Source: Ptiloglossa arizonensis
Lineage: Eukaryota > Arthropoda > Insecta > Hymenoptera > Colletidae
Assembly: GCF_051014685.1 (NCBI RefSeq)
Contig: NC_135049.1
Span: forward strand, 34,365,531-34,429,530
Direction of reading: 5' to 3'
DNA length: 64,000 nucleotides
Positions 51,251-63,032 of the stretch are shown piece after piece. Within the stretch, counting starts at the first letter, position 1. Every line of letters begins with the position of its first letter. The position numbers and the translations under genes were made by a program. Below the pieces are notes generated by a model, which was given only the letters and a program-made list of their open reading frames with translations, had not been told where the DNA came from and searched no databases.

Positions 51251-53021
51251 CATTGTATTCGGGCGAGTTTCTACTTTCAGATGCAACAGGAATTTCTCGA
51301 GTTCGTCAAACCGTTCGCGAGATATGTAAGTGTGAAGTTAAGGAATGGTTGAGAAACCATCAAAATTATCGCAAGTCTGTTACTCGAAACCAATAACTGG
51401 AATGGCCTAGGGGAAAAATACACATACCGTTGTAATCGGGCGAGTTTCTACTTCCACATGCAACAGGAAATTCTCGAGTTCGTCAATGCGTTCGCAAGAT
51501 ATGGGAGTTTGAAGTTAAGGAATGGTTGAGAAACCATCAAAATTTTCGCTGGTCTGATACTCGAAACCAATAACTGGAAAGGCCTAGGGGAAAAGTACAC
51601 ACACCATTGTATTCGGGCGAGTTTCTACTTTCAGATGCAACAGGAATTTCTCGAGTTCGTCAAACCGTTCGCGAGATATGTAAGTGTGAAGTTAAGGAAT
51701 GGTTGAGAAACCATCAAAATTATCGCAAGTCTGTTACTCGAAACCAATAACTGGAATGGCCTAGGGGAAAAATACACATACCGTTGTAATCGGGCGAGTT
51801 TCTACTTTCAGATGCAACAGGAATTTCTCGAGTTCGTCAATCCATTCGCGAGATATGGGAGTTTGAAGTTAAGGAATGGTTGAGAAACCATCAAAATTTT
51901 CGCAAGTCTGATACTCGAAACCGATAACTACAAAGGCCTAGGGGAAAAATACACATACCGTTGTAATCGGGCGCGTTTCTACTTCCACATGCAACAGGAA
52001 TTTCCCGAGTTCGTCAATCCGTTAGCGAGATATGGGAGTTTGAAGTTAAGGAATGCTTGAGAAACAATCAAAATTTTCGCTGGTCTGATACTCGAAACCA
52101 ATAACTGGAATGGCCTAGGGGAAAAGTACACACACCATTGAAATCGGGCTAGTTTCTACTTTCAGAGGCAACAGGAATTTCTCGAGTTCGTCCATCCGTT
52201 CGCGAGATATGGGAGTTTGAAGTTAAGGAATGGTTGAGAAACCATCGAAATTTACAGTAAGTCTGATACTCGAAACCAATAACTACAAAGGCCTAGGGGC
52301 AAAATACACATACCGTTGTAATCGGGCGAGTTTCTACTTCCACATGCAACAGGAATTTCTCGAGTTCGTCAATCCGTTCGCGAGATATGGGAGTTTGAAG
52401 TTAAAGAATGGTTGAGAAACCATCAAAATTTTCGCTGGTCGAATACTCGAAACCAATAACTGGAATGGCCTAGGGGAAAAGTAGACATACCATTGTAATC
52501 GGGCGAGTTTCTACTTTCAGAGGCAACAGGAATTTCTCGAGTTCGTCAAACCGTTCGCGAGATATGTAAGTGTGAAGTTAAAGAATGGTTGAGAAACCAT
52601 CAAAATTTTCGCTGGTCGAATACTCGAAACCAATAACTACAAAGGCCTTGGGGAAAAATACACGTACCGTTGTAATCGGGCGAGTTTCTACTTTCAGATG
52701 CAACAGGAATTTCTCGAGTTCGTCAATCCGTTCGCGAGAAATGGGAATTTGAAGTTAAGGAATGGTTGAGAAACCATCAAAATTTTCGCAAGTCTAATAC
52801 TCGAAACCAATAACTACTATGGCCTAGGGCAAAAATGCACATACCGTTGTAATCGGGCGAGTTTCTACTTCCACATGCAACAGGAAATTCTCGAGTTCGT
52901 CAATGCGTTCGCAAGATATGGGAGTTTGAAGTTAAGGAATGGTTGAGAAACCATCAAAATTTTCGCTGGTCTGATACTCGAAACCAATAACTGGAATGGC
53001 CTAGGGGAAAAGTACACACAC
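51251..53021. repeat. 10-monomer HOR (1,771 bp), copy 1
   Basis: Measured between CATTGTATTCGGG monomers. Sites at 51,251 and 51,605 recur at 53,022 and 53,376, and monomers B and C recur at 52,053/53,824 and 52,230/54,001, all at 1,771 bp (10 x 177 + 1). The block joins 354-bp dimers (CATTGTATTCGGG monomer plus AAATTATCGC / CTGTTACTCG monomer) to an A-B-C-D-E-F run. The C monomer here has TTTACAGTAAG where others have TTTACCGTAAG. Confidence 0.87.
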
Positions 53022-54615
53022 CATTGTATTCGGGCGAGTTTCTACTTTCAGATGCAACAGGAATTTCTCGAGATCGTCAAACCGTTCGCGAGATATGTAA
53101 GTGTGAAGTTAAGGAATGGTTGAGAAACCATCAAAATTATCGCAAGTCTGTTACTCGAAACCAATAACTGGAATGGCCTAGGGGAAAAATACACATACCG
53201 TTGTAATCGGGCGAGTTTCTACTTCCACATGCAACAGGAAATTCTCGAGTTCGTCAATGCGTTCGCAAGATATGGGAGTTTGAAGTTAAGGAATGGTTGA
53301 GAAACCATCAAAATTTTCGCTGGTCTGATACTCGAAACCAATAACTGGAATGGCCTAGGGGAAAAGTACACACACCATTGTATTCGGGCGAGTTTCTACT
53401 TTCAGATGCAACAGGAATTTCTCGAGTTCGTCAAACCGTTCGCGAGATATGTAAGTGTGAAGTTAAGGAATGGTTGAGAAACCATCAAAATTATCGCAAG
53501 TCTGTTACTCGAAACCAATAACTGGAATGGCCTAGGGGAAAAATACACATACCGTTGTAATCGGGCGAGTTTCTACTTTCAGATGCAACAGGAATTTCTC
53601 GAGTTCGTCAATCCATTCGCGAGATATGGGAGTTTGAAGTTAAGGAATGGTTGAGAAACCATCAAAATTTTCGCAAGTCTGATACTCGAAACCGATAACT
53701 ACAAAGGCCTAGGGGAAAAATACACATACCGTTGTAATCGGGCGCGTTTCTACTTCCACATGCAACAGGAATTTCTCGAGTTCGTCAATCCGTTAGCGAG
53801 ATATGGGAGTTTGAAGTTAAGGAATGCTTGAGAAACAATCAAAATTTTCGCTGGTCTGATACTCGAAACCAATAACTGGAATGGCCTAGGGGAAAAGTAC
53901 ACACACCATTGAAATCGGGCTAGTTTCTACTTTCAGAGGCAACAGGAATTTCTCGAGTTCGTCAATCCGTTCGCGAGATATGGGAGTTTGAAGTTAAGGA
54001 ATGGTTGAGAAACCATCGAAATTTACCGTAAGTCTGATACTCGAAACCAATAACTACAAAGGCCTAGGGGCAAAATACACATACGGTTGTAATCGGGCGA
54101 GTTTCTACTTCCACATGCAACAGGAATTTCTCGAGTTCGTCAATCCGTTCGCGAGATATGGGAGTTTGAAGTTAAAGAATGGTTGAGAAACCATCAAAAT
54201 TTTCGCTGGTCGAATACTCGAAACCAATAACTGGAATGGCCTAGGGGAAAAGTACACATACCATTGTAATCGGGCGAGTTTCTACTTTCAGAGGCAACAG
54301 GAATTTCTCGAGTTCGTCAAACCGTTCGCGAGATATGTAAGTGTGAAGTTAAAGAATGGTTGAGAAACCATCAAAATTTTCGCTGGTCGAATACTCGAAA
54401 CCAATAACTACTATGGCCTAGGGCAAAAATGCACATACCGTTGTAATCGGGCGAGTTTCTACTTCCACATGCAACAGGAAATTCTCGAGTTCGTCAATGC
54501 GTTCGCAAGATATGGGAGTTTGAAGTTAAGGAATGGTTGAGAAACCATCAAAATTTTCGCTGGTCTGATACTCGAAACCAATAACTGGAATGGCCTAGGG
54601 GAAAAGTACACACAC
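53022..54615. repeat. 10-monomer HOR, copy 2 shortened to 9 monomers (1,594 bp)
   Basis: Same order as 51,251-53,021 until about 54,390, where a D/E-type monomer start (CTGGTCGAATACTCG) runs straight into an F-type end (CTACTATGGCCTAGGGC). One monomer is missing and the hybrid marks the exchange point. Confidence 0.87.
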
Positions 54616-56111
54616 CATTGTATTCGGGCGAGTTTCTACTTTCAGATGCAACAGGAATTTCTCGAGATCGTCAAACCGTTCGCGAGATATGTAAGTGTGA
54701 AGTTAAGGAATGGTTGAGAAACCATCAAAATTATCGCAAGTCTGTTACTCGAAACCAATAACTGGAATGGCCTAGGGGAAAAATACACATACCGTTGTAA
54801 TCGGGCGAGTTTCTACTTCCACATGCAACAGGAATTTCTCGAGTTCGTCAATCCGTTCGCGAGATATGGGAGTTTGAAGTTAAAGAATGGTTGAGAAACC
54901 ATCAAAATTTTCGCTGGTCGAATACTCGAAACCAATAACTGGAATGGCCTAGGGGAAAAGTACACATACCATTGTAATCGGGCGAGTTTCTACTTTCAGA
55001 GGCAACAGGAATTTCTCGAGTTCGTCAAACCGTTCGCGAGATATGTAAGTGTGAAGTTAAAGAATGGTTGAGAAACCATCAAAATTTTCGCTGGTCGAAT
55101 ACTCGAAACCAATAACTACAAAGGCCTTGGGGAAAAATACACGTACCGTTGTAATCGGGCGAGTTTCTACTTTCAGATGCAACAGGAATTTCTCGAGTTC
55201 GTCAATCCGTTCGCGAGAAATGGGAATTTGAAGTTAAGGAATGGTTGAGAAACCATCAAAATTTTCGCAAGTCTAATACTCGAAACCAATAACTACTATG
55301 GCCTAGGGCAAAAATGCACATACCGTTGTAACCGGGCGAGTTTCTGCTTTCAGATGCAATAGGAAATTCTCGAGTTCGTCAATCCGTTTGCGAGATATGT
55401 AAGTGTGAAGTTAAGGAATGGTTGAGAAACCAACAAAATTATCGCAAGTCTGTTACTCGAAACCAATAACTGGAATGGTCTAGGTGAAAAGTACACATAC
55501 CATTGTAATCGGGCGAGTTTCTACTTTCAGATGCAACAGGAATTTCTCGAGTTCGTCAATCCGTTCGCGAGATATGGGAGTTTGAAGTTAAGGAATGGCT
55601 GAGAAATCATCAAAATTTTCGCAAGTCTGATACTCGAATCCAATAACTACTGTGGCCTAGGGCAAAAATACACCTACCGTTGTAATCGGGCGAGTTTCTG
55701 CTTTCCGATGCAATAGGAAATTCTCGAGTTCGTCAATCCGTTCGCGAGATATGGAAGCTTGAAGTTAACGAATGATTGAGAAACCATCAAAATTTTCGCA
55801 AATCTGATACTCGAAACCAATAACTACAATGGCTTAGGGGATAAATACACATACCGTTGTAATCGGGCGAGTTTCTGCTCTCAGATGCAACAGGAATTTC
55901 TCAAGTTCGCCAATCCGTTCGCGAGATATGGGAGTTTGAAGTTAAGGAATGGTTGAGAAACCATCAAAATTTTCGCAAGTCTGATACTCGAAACCAATAA
56001 CAACTATGGCCAAGGGCAAAAATGCACATACCGTTGTAACCGGGCGAGTTTCTGCTTTCAGGTGCAATAGGAAATTCTCGAGTTCGTCAATCCGTTCGCG
56101 AGATATGTAAG

Positions 56112-57122
56112 TGTGAAGTTAAGGAATGGTTGAGAAACCATCAAAATTATCGCAAGTCTGATACTCGAAACCAACAACTGGAATGGCCTACGGGAAAAGT
56201 ACACATACCATTGTAATCGGGCGAGTTTCTATTTTCAGATGCAACAGGAATTTCTCGAGTTCGTCAATCCGTTCGCGAGAAATGGGGGTTTGAATTTAAG
56301 GAATGGTTGAGAAACCATCAAAATTTTCGCAAGTCTGATACTCGAAACCAATAACTACAATGGCCTAGGGGAAAGATACACATACCGTTGTAATCGGGCG
56401 AGTTTCTACTTTCAGATGCAACAGGAATTTCTCGAGTTCGTCAATCCGTTCGCAAGATATGGGAGTTTGAAGTTAAGGAATGGTTGAGAAACCATCAAAA
56501 TTTTCGCAAGTCTGATACTCGAAACCAATAACTACAATGGCCTAGGGGAAAAATACACATACCGTTGTAATCGGGCGAGTTTCTACTTTCAGATGCAACA
56601 GGAATTTCTCGAGTTCGCAATCCGTTCGCGAGATATGGGAGTTTGAAGTTAAGGAATGGTTGAGAAACCATCAAAATTTTCGCAAGTCTGATACTCGAAA
56701 CCGATAACTACAAAGGCCTAGGGGAAAAATACACATACCGTTGTAATCGGGCGAGTTTCTACTTCCACATGCAACAGGAATTTCTCGAGTTCGTCAATCC
56801 GTTCGCGAGATATGGGTGTTTGAATTTAAGGAATGGTTGAGAAACCATCAAAATTTTCGCAAGTCTGTTACTCGAAACCAATAACTGGAATGGCCTAGGG
56901 GAAAAGTACACGTACCATTGTAATCGGGCGAGTTTCTACTTTCAGATGCAACAGGAATTTCTCGAGTTCGTCAATCCGTTCGCGAGATATGGGAGTTTGA
57001 AGTTAAGGAATGGTTGAGAAACCATCAAAATTTTCGCTGGTCGAATACTCGAAACCAATAACTGGAATGGCCTAGGGGAAAAGTGCAAACACCATTGTAA
57101 TCGGGCGGGTTTCTACTTTCAG
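56112..57122. repeat. Four-fold repeated block of about 1 kb, copy 4
   Basis: Copy at exactly 10,800 bp from copy 3, sharing its GGGTGTTTGAATTTAAGG and GTACACGTACCATTG changes, so it descends from copy 3 and not from copies 1 or 2. Confidence 0.85.
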
Positions 57123-58248
57123 ACACAACAGGAATTTCTCGAATTCGTCAATGCGTTCGCGAGGTATGGGAGTTTGAAGTTAAGGAATGGCTGAGAAATC
57201 ATCAAAATTTTCGCAAGTCTGATACTCGAAACCAATAACTACAATGACCTTGGGGAAAAATACACATACCGCTGTAATCGGGCGAGTTTCTACTTTCAGA
57301 TGCAACAGGAATTTCTCGCGTTCGTCAATCCGTTCGCGAGATATGGGAGTCTGAAGTTAAGGAATGGCTGAGAAATCATCAAAATTTTCGCAAGTCTGAT
57401 ACTCGAATCCAATAACTACTGTGGCCTAGGGCAAAAATACACATACCGTTGTAATCGGGCGAGTTTCTGCTTTCCGATGCAATAGGAAATTCTCGAGTTC
57501 GTCAATCCGTTCGCGAGATATGGAAGTTTTAAGTTAACGAATGATTGAGAAACCATCAACATTTTCGCAAGTCTGATTCTCGAAACCAATAACTACAAAG
57601 GCATAGCGGAAAAATACACATACCGTTGTAATCGGGCGAGAGTCTACTTTCAGATGCAATAGGAAATTCTCGAGTTCGTCAATCCGTTCGCGAGATATGT
57701 AAGTGTGAAGTTAAGGAATGGTTGAGAAACCATCAAAATTATCGCAAGTCTGATACTCGAAACCAATAAGTGGAATGGCCTAGGGGAAAAGTACACATAT
57801 CATTGTAATCGGGCGAGTTTCTACTTTCAGATGCAACAGGAATTTCTCGAGTTCGTCAAACCGTTCGCGAGATATGTAAGTGTGAAGTTAAGGAATGGTT
57901 GAGAAACCATCAAAATTATCGCAAGTCTGTTACTCGAAACCAATAACTGGAATGGCCTAGGGGAAAAATACACATACCGTTGTAATCGGGCGAGTTTCTA
58001 CTTTCAGATGCAACAGGAATTTCTCGAGTTCGTCAATCCGTTCGCGAGATATGGGAGTTTGAAGTTAAGGAATGGTTGAGAAACCATCAAAATTTTCGCA
58101 AGTCTGATACTCGAAACCGATAACTACAAAGGCCTAGGGGAAAAATACACATACCGTTGTAATCGGGCGAGTTTCTACTTCCACATGCAACAGGAATTTC
58201 TCGAGTTCGTCAATCCGTTAGCGAGATATGGGAGTTTGAAGTTAAGGA

Positions 58249-59311
58249 ATGCTTGAGAAACAATCAAAATTTTCGCTGGTCTGATACTCGAAACCAATAA
58301 CTGGAATGGCTTAGGGGAAAAGTACACACACCATTGAAATCGGGCTAGTTTCTACTTTCAGAGGCAACAGGAATTTCTCGAGTTCGTCAATCCGTTCGCG
58401 AGATATGGGAGTTTGAAGTTAAGGAATGGTTGAGAAACCATCGAAATTTACCGTAAGTCTGATACTCGAAACCAATAACTACAAAGGCCTAGGGGCAAAA
58501 TACACATACCGTTGTAATCGGGCGAGTTTCTACTTCCACATGCAACAGGAATTTCTCGAGTTCGTCAATCCGTTCGCGAGATATGGGAGTTTGAAGTTAA
58601 AGAATGGTTGAGAAACCATCAAAATTTTCGCTGGTCGAATACTCGAAACCAATAACTGGAATGGCCTAGGGGAAAAGTACACATACCATTGTAATCGGGC
58701 GAGTTTCTACTTTCAGAGGCAACAGGAATTTCTCGAGTTCGTCAAACCGTTCGAGAGATATGTAAGTGTGAAGTTAAAGAATGGTTGAGAAACCATCAAA
58801 ATTTTCGCTGGTCGAATACTCGAAACCAATAACTACAAAGGCCTTGGGGAAAAATACACGTACCGTTGTAATCGGGCGAGTTTCTACTTTCAGATGCAAC
58901 AGGAATTTCTCGAGTTCGTCAATCCGTTCGCGAGAAATGGGAATTTGAAGTTAAGGAATGGTTGAGAAACCATCAAAATTTTCGCAAGTCTAATACTCGA
59001 AACCAATAACTACTATGGCCTAGGGCAAAAATGCACATACCGTTGTAATCGGGCGAGTTTCTACTTTCAGATGCAACAGGAATTTCTCGAGTTCGTCAAT
59101 CCGTTCGCGAGATATGGGAGTTTGAAGTTAAGGAATGGTTGAGAAACCATCAAAATTTTCGCAAGTCTGATACTCGAAACCGATAACTACAAAGGCCTAG
59201 GGGAAAAATACACATACCGTTGTAATCGGGCGAGTTTCTACTTCCACATGCAACAGGAATTTCTCGAGTTCGTCAATCCGTTAGCGAGATATGGGAGTTT
59301 GAAGTTAAGGA
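58249..59311. repeat. 6-monomer HOR (1,063 bp)
   Basis: Order B-C-D-E-F-A, identical in layout to 47,095-48,157. First member of a nearly continuous run of five to six HORs that fills the right end of the window. Confidence 0.92.
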
Positions 59312-60197
59312 ATGCTTGAGAAACAATCAAAATTTTCGCTGGTCTGATTCTCGAAACCAATAACTGGAATGGCTTAGGGGAAAAGTACACACACCATTGA
59401 AATCGGGCTAGTTTCTACTTTCAGAGGCAACAGGAATTTCTCGAGTTCGTCAATCCGTTCGCGAGATATGGGAGTTTGAAGTTAAGGAATGGTTGAGAAA
59501 CCATCGAAATTTACCGTAAGTCTGATACTCGAAACCAATAACTACAAAGGCCTAGGGGCAAAATACACATACCGTTGTAATCGGGCGAGTTTCTACTTCC
59601 ACATGCAACAGGAATTTCTCGAGTTCGTCAATCCGTTCGCGAGATATGGGAGTTTGAAGTTAAAGAATGGTTGAGAAACCATCAAAATTTTCGCTGGTCG
59701 AATACTCGAAACCAATAACTGGAATGGCCTAGGGGAAAAGTACACATACCATTGTAATCGGGCGAGTTTCTACTTTCAGAGGCAACAGGAATTTCTCGAG
59801 TTCGTCAAACCGTTCGAGAGATATGTAAGTGTGAAGTTAAAGAATGGTTGAGAAACCATCAAAATTTTCGCTGGTCGAATACTCGAAACCAATAACTACA
59901 AAGGCCTTGGGGAAAAATACACGTACCGTTGTAATCGGGCGAGTTTCTACTTTCAGATGCAACAGGAATTTCTCGAGTTCGTCAATCCGTTCGCGAGATA
60001 TGGGAGTTTGAAGTTAAGGAATGGTTGAGAAACCATCAAAATTTTCGCAAGTCTGATACTCGAAACCGATAACTACAAAGGCCTAGGGGAAAAATACACA
60101 TACCGTTGTAATCGGGCGAGTTTCTACTTCCACATGCAACAGGAATTTCTCGAGTTCGTCAATCCGTTAGCGAGATATGGGAGTTTGAAGTTAAGGA
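59312..60197. repeat. HOR variant of 5 monomers (886 bp), F missing
   Basis: Order B-C-D-E-A. The E monomer passes directly into A-type sequence: the usual GAAATGGGAATTTG end of E is replaced by GATATGGGAGTTTG at about 59,998, so the fusion lies inside or next to that monomer. Confidence 0.88.
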
Positions 60198-61260
60198 ATG
60201 CTTGAGAAACAATCAAAATTTTCGCTGGTCTGATACTCGAAACCAATAACTGGAATGGCTTAGGGGAAAAGTACACACACCATTGAAATCGGGCTAGTTT
60301 CTACTTTCAGAGGCAACAGGAATTTCTCGAGTTCGTCAATCCGTTCGCGAGATATGGGAGTTTGAAGTTAAGGAATGGTTGAGAAACCATCGAAATTTAC
60401 CGTAAGTCTGATACTCGAAACCAATAACTACAAAGGCCTAGGGGCAAAATACACATACCGTTGTAATCGGGCGAGTTTCTACTTCCACATGCAACAGGAA
60501 TTTCTCGAGTTCGTCAATCCGTTCGCGAGATATGGGAGTTTGAAGTTAAAGAATGGTTGAGAAACCATCAAAATTTTCGCTGGTCGAATACTCGAAACCA
60601 ATAACTGGAATGGCCTAGGGGAAAAGTACACATACCATTGTAATCGGGCGAGTTTCTACTTTCAGAGGCAACAGGAATTTCTCGAGTTCGTCAAACCGTT
60701 CGAGAGATATGTAAGTGTGAAGTTAAAGAATGGTTGAGAAACCATCAAAATTTTCGCTGGTCGAATACTCGAAACCAATAACTACAAAGGCCTTGGGGAA
60801 AAATACACGTACCGTTGTAATCGGGCGAGTTTCTACTTTCAGATGCAACAGGAATTTCTCGAGTTCGTCAATCCGTTCGCGAGAAATGGGAATTTGAAGT
60901 TAAGGAATGGTTGAGAAACCATCAAAATTTTCGCAAGTCTAATACTCGAAACCAATAACTACTATGGCCTAGGGCAAAAATGCGCATACCGTTGTAATCG
61001 GGCGAGTTTCTACTTTCAGATGCAACAGGAATTTCTCGAGTTCGTCAATCCGTTCGCGAGATATGGGAGTTTGAAGTTAAGGAATGGTTGAGAAACCATC
61101 AAAATTTTCGCAAGTCTGATACTCGAAACCGATAACTACAAAGGCCTAGGGGAAAAATACACATACCGTTGTAATCGGGCGAGTTTCTACTTCCACATGC
61201 AACAGGAATTTCTCGAGTTCGTCAATCCGTTAGCGAGATATGGGAGTTTGAAGTTAAGGA
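60198..61260. repeat. 6-monomer HOR (1,063 bp)
   Basis: Complete B-C-D-E-F-A copy. One visible private change is AATGCGCATACC at 60,979 in monomer F, against AATGCACATACC in sister copies. Confidence 0.92.
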
Positions 61261-61969
61261 ATGCTTGAGAAACAATCAAAATTTTCGCTGGTCTGATACT
61301 CGAAACCAATAACTGGAATGGCTTAGGGGAAAAGTACACACACCATTGAAATCGGGCTAGTTTCTACTTTCAGAGGCAACAGGAATTTCTCGAGTTCGTC
61401 AATCCGTTCGCGAGATATGGGAGTTTGAAGTTAAGGAATGGTTGAGAAACCATCGAAATTTACCGTAAGTCTGATACTCGAAACCAATAACTACAAAGGC
61501 CTAGGGGCAAAATACACATACCGTTGTAATCGGGCGAGTTTCTACTTCCACATGCAACAGGAATTTCTCGAGTTCGTCAATCCGTTCGCGAGATATGGGA
61601 GTTTGAAGTTAAAGAATGGTTGAGAAACCATCAAAATTTTCGCTGGTCGAATACTCGAAACCAATAACTGGAATGGCCTAGGGGAAAAGTACACATACCA
61701 TTGTAATCGGGCGAGTTTCTACTTTCAGAGGCAACAGGAATTTCTCGAGTTCGTCAAACCGTTCGAGAGATATGTAAGTGTGAAGTTAAAGAATGGTTGA
61801 GAAACCATCAAAATTTTCGCTGGTCGAATACTCGAAACCAATAACTACAAAGGCCTTGGGGAAAAATACACGTACCGTTGTAATCGGGCGAGTTTCTACT
61901 TTCAGATGCAACAGGAATTTCTCGAGTTCGTCAATCCGTTCGCGAGAAATGGGAATTTGAAGTTAAGGA
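61261..61969. repeat. HOR variant of 4 monomers (709 bp), F and A missing
   Basis: Order B-C-D-E followed at once by the next B at 61,970. The E end (GAAATGGGAATTTG) is kept and joins GAATGCTTGAGAAACAATC, so the junction falls in the shared GAAGTTAAGGAATG segment. Confidence 0.9.
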
Positions 61970-63032
61970 ATGCTTGAGAAACAATCAAAATTTTCGCTGG
62001 TCTGATACTCGAAACCAATAACTGGAATGGCTTAGGGGAAAAGTACACACACCATTGAAATCGGGCTAGTTTCTACTTTCAGAGGCAACAGGAATTTCTC
62101 GAGTTCGTCAATCCGTTCGCGAGATATGGGAGTTTGAAGTTAAGGAATGGTTGAGAAACCATCGAAATTTACCGTAAGTCTGATACTCGAAACCAATAAC
62201 TACAAAGGCCTAGGGGCAAAATACACATACCGTTGTAATCGGGCGAGTTTCTACTTCCACATGCAACAGGAATTTCTCGAGTTCGTCAATCCGTTCGCGA
62301 GATATGGGAGTTTGAAGTTAAAGAATGGTTGAGAAACCATCAAAATTTTCGCTGGTCGAATACTCGAAACCAATAACTGGAATGGCCTAGGGGAAAAGTA
62401 CACATACCATTGTAATCGGGCGAGTTTCTACTTTCAGAGGCAACAGGAATTTCTCGAGTTCGTCAAACCGTTCGAGAGATATGTAAGTGTGAAGTTAAAG
62501 AATGGTTGAGAAACCATCAAAATTTTCGCTGGTCGAATACTCGAAACCAATAACTACAAAGGCCTTGGGGAAAAATTCACGTACCGTTGTAATCGGGCGA
62601 GTTTCTACTTTCAGATGCAACAGGAATTTCTCGAGTTCGTCAATCCGTTCGCGAGAAATGGGAATTTGAAGTTAAGGAATGGTTGAGAAACCATCAAAAT
62701 TTTCGCAAGTCTAATACTCGAAACCAATAACTACTATGGCCTAGGGCAAAAATGCACATACCGTTGTAATCGGGCGAGTTTCTACTTTCAGATGCAACAG
62801 GAATTTCTCGAGTTCGTCAATCCGTTCGCGAGATATGGGAGTTTGAAGTTAAGGAATGGTTGAGAAACCATCAAAATTTTCGCAAGTCTGATACTCGAAA
62901 CCGATAACTACAAAGGCCTAGGGGAAAAATACACATACCGTTGTAATCGGGCGAGTTTCTACTTCCACATGCAACAGGAATTTCTCGAGTTCGTCAATCC
63001 GTTAGCGAGATATGGGAGTTTGAAGTTAAGGA
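61970..63032. repeat. 6-monomer HOR (1,063 bp)
   Basis: Complete B-C-D-E-F-A copy. Monomer E has a private AAATTCACGTACC at about 62,574 in place of AAATACACGTACC. Confidence 0.92.

Larger units (their letters stand above)
55058..59874. repeat. Super-duplication of about 4.5-4.8 kb, copy 2
   Basis: Right-hand copy with two extra monomers. One, near 57,220-57,400, has ATGACCTTGGGG and CGCTGTAATCGGG. The other is an A-type monomer near 58,070-58,245. The rest follows copy 1 closely, with single changes such as GAATTCGTC at 57,141 against GAGTTCGTC at 46,341. Confidence 0.87.
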
